NCBI GenBank assembly: GCA_009760885.1
Contig: CM019718.1
Coordinates: 27,076,133 to 27,140,132, forward strand
Source: Achatina immaculata
Lineage: Eukaryota; Mollusca; Gastropoda; Stylommatophora; Achatinidae
DNA length: 64,000 bases
Reading direction: 5' to 3'
The notes beneath the pieces were generated by a model, which worked only from the letters and a program-made list of their open reading frames with translations, did no database searches and had not been told where the DNA came from. Made by a program: the position numbers and the translations under genes. This document shows positions 63,683 through 64,000 of the stretch, piece after piece. Each line of letters starts with the position of its first letter. The stretch's first letter is position 1.

Positions 63683-64000
63683 TGATTGATTGATTGATTG
63701 ATCTTTATTTCAGAATGGGTAAGAACTGGGCACGCAGGCCCGTCTGACATTTCTGCCCTTTATCATACAACTTTTACTCTGTTCCAGACATTCTACACAT
63801 ATGCTGCTCATATAACAAACATAATTAACAATAAAGCAAGTACATACATATACACATGACTGTCTACCAAACAAAAATGTCATTACTATTCAGAATAAAC
63901 AAGTAACTCTCACGTTACTTGGGTGTCTGTATGAGCAGTCTAAAATAAATTTAAAGTTTTATGATTCATGGAGGCATGTGGTCGACATCATACAGATATT
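63683..64000 (-). mobile_element. CR1-like LINE 3' end, copy 4, open at right edge
   Basis: (TTGA)n at 63684-63702, then on the minus strand GGGCAGAAATGTCAGACGGG, CCTGCGTGCCCAGTTCTTAC and TGAAATAAAGATC. Further in it matches the 3' UTR at 14750-15030 (GATGTCGACCACATGCC, TTGTTTATTCTGAATAGTAA). The coding part would lie beyond position 64000. Confidence 0.85.

Overview
The window is eukaryotic, non-genic DNA, almost certainly from an animal. The evidence is the content itself: several families of non-LTR retrotransposon (LINE), a mariner-type DNA transposon remnant, a hAT-like miniature element, tRNA-derived SINE-like repeats, and very many micro- and minisatellites with poly-C, poly-G and polypurine tracts. 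There are no operons, rRNA genes, CRISPR arrays or bacterial genes. The mixture of RTE-like and CR1-like LINEs with long simple repeats would suit a mollusc such as a gastropod, but that placement is an inference. I found no host protein-coding gene that I can defend.

The one convincing intact coding sequence is the 990-residue endonuclease/reverse transcriptase of an RTE-like LINE (element 2174-5370, CDS 2373-5345). It has catalytic motifs in both domains, a (GA)n tail and a perfect 14-bp target-site duplication, and it sits inside a 37-bp satellite. Everything else that is LINE-derived is truncated or broken. Working families are lettered by similarity within the window. RTE-like 3' ends lie at 6445-6690, 16800-17412, 46241-46545 and 54420-54682. 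Family A is at 9536, 18415 and 22412; family B at 25040, 43301, 56186-57910 and 59856; family D at 11400, 20256, 35196, 38725 and 50243. Family E is at 15034, family G at 11093-12060, and smaller pieces are at 19850 and 44380. CR1-like 3' ends are at 14385, 42364, 56350 and 63683. Two copies are interrupted by another LINE: B by CR1 near 56.4 kb, and G by D near 11.4 kb.

Layout: 0-5.5 kb has two minisatellites, dispersed repeat R1, an inverted tRNA-like repeat pair and the intact LINE. 5.5-9.5 kb has a (CATA)n microsatellite grown from a LINE tail and a 25-bp minisatellite with a 516-bp higher-order duplication. 9.5-20.8 kb is a graveyard of LINE fragments with microsatellites. 20.8-25 kb holds a poly-C-containing minisatellite split by a LINE and a 17/51-bp minisatellite. 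25-35 kb holds a LINE B copy, a hAT-like element and four arrays. 35-42.4 kb holds D copies, polypurine tracts and a 1.7-kb polypyrimidine array. 42.4-50.5 kb holds a LINE B copy with a 20-bp array inside its coding region, a perfectly bounded RTE fragment, an R1 copy with its own internal array, a 15/90-bp array and a SINE-like repeat. 50.5-64 kb holds the mariner remnant, more R1, the nested B/CR1 pair, three arrays and a CR1-like 3' end running off the right edge.

Three patterns tie this together. By a rough hand tally about a quarter of the window is tandem repeat and a similar share is transposon. Several LINE families end in Gly-Thr-stop or a stop codon that is itself the first unit of the 3' tail repeat, so the tails act as microsatellite seeds. 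At least three tandem expansions arose inside transposon sequence: a 20-bp unit from LINE codons, a 78-bp in-frame triplication in a LINE, and a 34-bp unit from R1.
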